From PSRF01 sp035457105 (GTDB lineage Bacteria > Acidobacteriota > Blastocatellia > Pyrinomonadales > Pyrinomonadaceae), in the NCBI GenBank assembly GCA_035457105.1, contig DATIBX010000501.1, positions 1-8,203 on the forward strand: DNA of 8,203 bases, given 5' to 3'. Positions within the stretch are counted from its first letter, which is position 1. The number at the start of each line of letters is the position of its first letter. The notes under the pieces are model-generated. The model searched no databases. It was not told the origin of the DNA and saw only the letters and a list, made by a program, of their open reading frames with translations. Both the position numbers and the translations under genes were made by a program. This document shows positions 4,909 to 8,203 of the stretch, piece after piece.

Positions 4909-5943
4909 ATGAAAGCAGTAATCTTCAAGCAACATGGTGGTCCAGAAGTTCTGGAATTCACCGATGTCGAAGCACCAAGTCCCAAAGCTAACGAGGTCCT
5001 GCTGAAGGTTAAAGCTTGTGCGCTGAATCACCTGGACCTGTTTATCAGGCGTGGCTTGCCGGGAATTGAAATTCCACTTCCTCATATCCTTGGAAGCGAT
5101 ATTTCTGGAATTGTGCAAGAGGTCGGCAACCTCGTAAGTTGGGTCAAGCCGGGTGATGAGGTCATTGTTCAGCCAGGGGTCTCTTGTACGCACTGTCAAG
5201 CTTGCTTGAGTGGGGCCGACAATCTTTGTCGCGAATACGACATGATTGGTTACCGGAGAGATGGTGGATACGCTGAGTTCGTCGCGGTTCCCGGTCTTAA
5301 TATCGTTCCGAAGCCATCAAACTTGTCGTGGGAAGCTGCGGCCGCCCTGCCATTAGTTTCAATTACAGCCTGGCATATGCTCGTCTCACGAGCGAATGTC
5401 CAGCCAGGTGAAGTTGTTCTCGTTCATGCTGCGGGTAGTGGCGTGGGGTCGATCGCCATTCAAGTTGCAAAGCTGCGCGGCGCGCGAGTAATTACCACCT
5501 CCAGTTCCGAAGAAAAATTAGCAAAAGCTCGTGAGTTAGGGGCTGACGAAACGGTCAACTACACTGCAGCCGACTGGCCCAAGCAAGTCAGAAAGTTAAC
5601 TGCTGGCCGAGGGGTTGACGTCGTCGTCGAGCACACGGGCGCCGAAACATGGCCCGGCTCGATAAGCGCCTTAAAGAATAATGGGAGGCTCGTGACGTGT
5701 GGCGCCACCAGCGGATATGATGCGCGGACGGATCTGCGTCAGGTCTTTTATCGTCATTTGACGTTGCTGGGTTCTTTCATGGGGTCAAAGGCTGAGTTGC
5801 TCGAGGTTTTGAAGTTTGTCGAGCAAGGAAGTATTAGGGCCATCGTCGATTCAGTTCGACCCCTGGCTGAAGCTCGTGAAGCGCACGAGTCTTTGGAAAA
5901 TCGTGCGCAGTTTGGCAAGGTTCTTCTAATTAATAATGCTTGA
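4909..5943 (+). CDS. Zinc-type medium-chain dehydrogenase/reductase (alcohol dehydrogenase / quinone oxidoreductase family)
   Basis: A 344-residue MDR-superfamily oxidoreductase, expected to use NAD(P)H on an alcohol, aldehyde, enone or quinone; the substrate cannot be read from the sequence. The N-terminal GroES-like domain contains KACALNHLDLFIRRG (35-49). The structural-zinc lobe is complete: Cys93, Cys96, Cys99 and Cys107 in CTHCQACLSGADNLC. The catalytic-zinc region differs from classical alcohol dehydrogenases: Cys37 is present, but the usual GHE becomes Gly62-Ser63-Asp64 (HILGSDISG), so Asp64 may replace the histidine ligand or catalytic zinc may be absent. The Rossmann domain has the nucleotide loop HAAGSGVGS (173-181). 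The TTSSSEEK stretch (197-203), where the cofactor 2'-group is read, has Ser rather than Asp, hinting at NADPH. The ATG is correct for the family (MKAVIFKQHGGPEVL), though it has no Shine-Dalgarno site and abuts a small repeat. The gene is 100 bases after lipA and may be co-transcribed; a functional link is not evident. Confidence 0.93.
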   Translation: MKAVIFKQHGGPEVLEFTDVEAPSPKANEVLLKVKACALNHLDLFIRRGLPGIEIPLPHILGSDISGIVQEVGNLVSWVKPGDEVIVQPGVSCTHCQACLSGADNLCREYDMIGYRRDGGYAEFVAVPGLNIVPKPSNLSWEAAAALPLVSITAWHMLVSRANVQPGEVVLVHAAGSGVGSIAIQVAKLRGARVITTSSSEEKLAKARELGADETVNYTAADWPKQVRKLTAGRGVDVVVEHTGAETWPGSISALKNNGRLVTCGATSGYDARTDLRQVFYRHLTLLGSFMGSKAELLEVLKFVEQGSIRAIVDSVRPLAEAREAHESLENRAQFGKVLLINNA

Positions 5944-5961
5944 TTATCAATTGATAATTGA
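5943..5961. repeat. AT-rich palindromic dispersed repeat, copy 2
   Basis: ATTATCAATTGATAATTGA matches 3827-3845 at 18 of 19 positions. Positions 5943-5958 are a perfect 16-base palindrome, and ATTGATCAAT (5957-5966) is a second perfect palindrome overlapping it. It begins on the last base of the MDR stop codon and fills most of the 30 bases between two convergent genes. Being AT-only with no GC stem, it is not a good terminator candidate. Confidence 0.6.
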
Positions 5962-5973
5962 TCAATCAACCTC

Positions 5974-6381
5974 TTATTTGCCGGAATAATCTTCGGCATT
6001 AAATCGCTTCTTCAGCAGGTTCAAATTCCCTTCTTCCAGGTTAAAGTTCGTCCCAGCGATAACCTTCTTACCTTCATCCGTCGTCACCCAATCCACCACT
6101 TGAGGCGCGTTTGTGCGAAGAAAGGCGCCGTCGTCTTTATCAAGTGGCTTACCATCCTTGCGAGAGAAAATCCAAACGTACGTGTATTGCCCGTCCTTGA
6201 TGTACTTCAGATCCCTCTCAAATCCAGTCAATGGTGATGCCTGGGGAACCGGTGTCCCAGTAGCGGTCGGCGGAGGGTTCGATGATTGGCTCGGCATTTT
6301 GCTGCTACAAGCGCACAAACTAAAAATCAATGTCGGAACGAGGCCTATCGGAGAAACTCTTCTTAAAAGCGTTCTATGCAT
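5974..6381 (-). CDS. Small lipoprotein, unknown function
   Basis: From the ATG at 6381 this is 135 residues. The N-terminus is basic (HRTLLRR), then hydrophobic, then has the lipobox LCAC, with Cys25 as the predicted lipidated residue, so the protein should be processed by Lgt and LspA and anchored in a membrane. A Ser/Pro/Thr-rich linker follows (about 26-50; PPPTATGTPVP), then a small folded domain of about 80 residues with GFERDLKYIKDGQYTYVWIF, RKDGKPLDKDDGAFLR and a Lys/Asn-rich end. I do not recognise the domain. A TTG at 6402, placed immediately after the TAA of the GT-C gene and seven codons upstream, is an alternative start; AAGGA (6400-6396) is 13 bases before the ATG, which is long. 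The ATG gives the more normal signal peptide. Tight linkage to the GT-C membrane protein suggests a partner or substrate relationship, by context only. Confidence 0.8.
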   Translation of the reverse strand: MHRTLLRRVSPIGLVPTLIFSLCACSSKMPSQSSNPPPTATGTPVPQASPLTGFERDLKYIKDGQYTYVWIFSRKDGKPLDKDDGAFLRTNAPQVVDWVTTDEGKKVIAGTNFNLEEGNLNLLKKRFNAEDYSGK

Positions 6382-6402
6382 TGGTAGCGGTCCATCCTTC
6401 AA

Positions 6403-8106
6403 TTACTTCCGGTTAGTTCCGGGAACAATTATGCCTCCAGGCATTCCTTCTTCGATCTCATCATCACTTGGCGTCGTGTCCAGCTCGTCAGTCGGTCCAA
6501 TCTTTTCATCACGAATATGCATGATGGTACATTCTTCGTCCTCGTAGACGATGTCGAACCAGCCACTCTCCCTCGCGGTTGAGAAGAAGTCATGATGATT
6601 ATTGTCTGAGAATACGTACCGCGCTTTAAAACGGTCGCGGATCAAAGGCCCGGGATCCTCCTCTTTACCCAATGTGATTCTTTCATAAAGCCGAGAAAGA
6701 CTTGGATCCTTGTCATAAAGATAACTTGGATCCAGTCCTGAAACGTAGTAATGGGTCGAGTCGTAATAGAAAAGTCGCGGAAAGTCGTCCCAATCGGTAT
6801 TGAAGACGATTTGACCAGGCGGGATATTCTGGCGCATCCAGTCGGCACCAGCTTTATAGTATTCGTGTCGTTCGCTAGACCCAATCTCCTTTACTTCAGC
6901 ACGTAGATTGAAGAACAGCACAGTTCCGAGTAGCCCAGCGGTCAGCGCAACAGCGATAGTGCGAATGAAATCGTTTCTTTCTGCCTTCTCATCCAGCCTC
7001 GCAAAGTCGTGATCGAGGAAAGGCTGAAGCTCGTCCATAACGTCTGACGGAAGTTGCAGTCCGGCGCGCGAACCGAGCCACGGCTGGAGTGAAAACGCCG
7101 CGAACAACACAGCGAAAGGTGGCCAGTACTCTGCAATCCTTTTCCAGCGTGCTGTCATAATCATGAGCACGGTGGCAAAGAGCAAGAAAAACAGTGACTG
7201 ATGCGAGCGTTTACGTTCGCTGGGATCGATTGCCACGTAACCAACAACCATGGCCACGCACGCCACGAAAGAGTTGCCGAGGAATTCCCATGAATCATAG
7301 GGATACCACTCTGACCCAACCTTAGTGCTGAAGTCAGATGTTGTTAGCTTCAGCTTTATGTGCTCTTCGAGCAGCTGCAGATTGTGTGGAAAGTAGGGAT
7401 TGATGATTGTTCCTGCCAACACGCCCACTGATACCCAAACGAGCACACGCCACTCGAATCTTCGCTCAGTCCACCCAACAACTGCGACCCAGAGTACGGC
7501 GGCTAAAATGAGGAGTACAAACATGTCGTAAGTGAGGGTAAACATGAAGGCAAGAGGTAACAGCAGCCAATGTTTCTTGCGGAAGAATAGGTGTGCGGCA
7601 ACCACCAGGTAAATAATTGCCAGCGGCGGTGCTTTTGCCATGTTCATGCGAAAGATAAAGGGGGCGGAACAGGCTAGCAGCGCTAGCAACCACACCAGCA
7701 CATAGCTGATGCGATAACGCATCAGCAACCAATAGCAGGAAAGTACGGCAAGCCCGCCAAAGACGATCGACGATATCTTGGCGCCGAAACGAGGATCAGA
7801 GAAACTCGCAAAGGGCATTTGAAAGATGTGGAAAAGTAGATGATGGTCTACATAGTCTTTGGGATTAAGCGTGGTGAGCGGCAACCACGGGAAAGTCGGC
7901 GAGAACGTGCGGTTCTTGATCGACTCTAAGAGCACCCGAGTCCATTTGATGTGATAGTACCCGTCGAAATCGCCGCAGCATATCGCATCGGTAGAGAACT
8001 GTAATTTCCAGAAAACTAGTGCAATAGCGACGACGCCAATGGTGAATTGGACGATTCGGATTGAGGTGTCGGATTGAAAGCCGGCGAGTTTGGAGTCGGT
8101 CTTCAT
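6403..8106 (-). CDS. STT3/GT-C-like polytopic glycosyltransferase, putative
   Basis: A 567-residue membrane protein with about eleven spans (near 18-36, 108-128, 132-152, 158-175, 180-212, 220-236, 275-294, 303-318, 327-343, 380-399), followed by a C-terminal soluble part (about 400-567). It resembles GT-C oligosaccharyltransferases of the STT3/AglB/PglB type. The first outside loop has CGDFDGYYHIKW (44-55), like the acidic DxD-YYH motif. It also has DYVDHH (84-89), like the second acidic/HH motif. The C-terminal part has NTDWDDFPRLFYY (436-448), in the place and style of WWDYG. Such enzymes use polyprenyl-linked sugars and act on the outer face of the membrane. The acceptor cannot be inferred; a protein, lipid or polysaccharide is possible. 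At 567 residues it is shorter than typical bacterial or archaeal OSTs. The tail is acidic (DELDTTPSDDEIEEG). No Shine-Dalgarno site precedes the ATG. A response-regulator gene ends 28 bases upstream, and the lipoprotein gene abuts its TAA. Confidence 0.78.
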   Translation of the reverse strand: MKTDSKLAGFQSDTSIRIVQFTIGVVAIALVFWKLQFSTDAICCGDFDGYYHIKWTRVLLESIKNRTFSPTFPWLPLTTLNPKDYVDHHLLFHIFQMPFASFSDPRFGAKISSIVFGGLAVLSCYWLLMRYRISYVLVWLLALLACSAPFIFRMNMAKAPPLAIIYLVVAAHLFFRKKHWLLLPLAFMFTLTYDMFVLLILAAVLWVAVVGWTERRFEWRVLVWVSVGVLAGTIINPYFPHNLQLLEEHIKLKLTTSDFSTKVGSEWYPYDSWEFLGNSFVACVAMVVGYVAIDPSERKRSHQSLFFLLFATVLMIMTARWKRIAEYWPPFAVLFAAFSLQPWLGSRAGLQLPSDVMDELQPFLDHDFARLDEKAERNDFIRTIAVALTAGLLGTVLFFNLRAEVKEIGSSERHEYYKAGADWMRQNIPPGQIVFNTDWDDFPRLFYYDSTHYYVSGLDPSYLYDKDPSLSRLYERITLGKEEDPGPLIRDRFKARYVFSDNNHHDFFSTARESGWFDIVYEDEECTIMHIRDEKIGPTDELDTTPSDDEIEEGMPGGIIVPGTNRK

Positions 8107-8134
8107 CTATCGTGCAACTGGGCTCGATATCAAA

Positions 8135-8203
8135 TCACAGTTGTTCGATTAGATCGAGTAGTGCGCGCGGATCTATAGGTTTTGTCATGTGAGCAGTAAA
8201 GCC
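8135..8203 (-). CDS. Response-regulator receiver (REC) domain, C-terminal end (5' part outside window)
   Basis: The minus strand from 8203 reads 22 codons, GFTAHMTKPIDPRALLDLIEQL, then TGA (8137-8135). This is the end of a CheY-like receiver domain: G-F-x-A-H-x-T-K-P carries the invariant lysine of the phosphorylation site and the following cis-proline, and PRALLDLIEQL is the last helix. Because the protein ends right after that helix, it is either a single-domain regulator or, as this wording often indicates, the C-terminal receiver of a hybrid histidine kinase. The phosphorylated aspartate lies outside the window. It is the upstream neighbour of the GT-C gene (28 bases) and may be in the same transcript. 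Confidence 0.85.
   Translation of the reverse strand, partial: GFTAHMTKPIDPRALLDLIEQL

Noticed and set aside
5943..5966. Rho-independent terminator between convergent genes
   Set aside because: The palindrome is almost entirely A/T, so the stem would be weak, and no T-run follows a GC stem.
6113..6547. Open frame of 144 codons on the + strand, serine-rich
   Set aside because: It lies antisense across the lipoprotein gene and the 3' end of the GT-C gene. Its composition (long Ser runs) is a mirror of the acidic and Pro/Thr-rich codons opposite, and it shows no family motif.

Overview
The window reads as a piece of a free-living bacterial chromosome with roughly balanced base composition and mixed use of Shine-Dalgarno sites. 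I infer, with only moderate confidence, an Acidobacteriota-type soil bacterium (Blastocatellia-like). The reasons are the style of the proteins, the dispersed CACAGAGAAC-type and AATCTGCG-type intergenic repeats, and the scattered single-gene layout. No phage, plasmid, IS transposase, CRISPR array, tRNA or rRNA is visible.

Left part (1-1251, + strand): the 3' end of lipB (octanoyltransferase) is followed after 17 bases by a complete fold-type II PLP enzyme of the threonine dehydratase / serine racemase / hydroxyaspartate ammonia-lyase group. A long inverted repeat of CACAGAGAAC units (1261-1370) separates it from the next, convergent block.

Middle left (1410-3467, - strand): a compact three-gene cluster, read right to left, encodes a signal-peptide protein with two membrane spans (199 aa), a polytopic membrane protein with histidines and acidic residues in or next to its spans (351 aa, TTG start coupled to the previous stop), and a four-span membrane protein (128 aa). 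I recognise none of them by name. Their tight coupling suggests one envelope complex, and this is the best candidate here for an undescribed system.

Centre (3468-3908): a 441-base divergent intergenic region. It carries a 137-base element with 47-base inverted ends (MITE/BIME-like), an AT-rich palindrome that recurs at 5943, and the leader of lipA.

Right of centre (3909-5943, + strand): lipA (lipoyl synthase) with both cysteine motifs intact, then a zinc-type medium-chain dehydrogenase/reductase. LipB and LipA act in sequence (octanoyl transfer, then sulfur insertion). Here their genes lie about 3.6 kb apart on the same strand, with the PLP gene and the opposite-strand membrane cluster between them.

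Right part (5974-8203, - strand): a probable operon read right to left. It holds the last 22 codons of a response-regulator receiver domain at the window edge, a 567-aa polytopic protein resembling STT3/GT-C oligosaccharyltransferases but with variant motifs, and a small lipoprotein whose gene abuts the GT-C stop codon.
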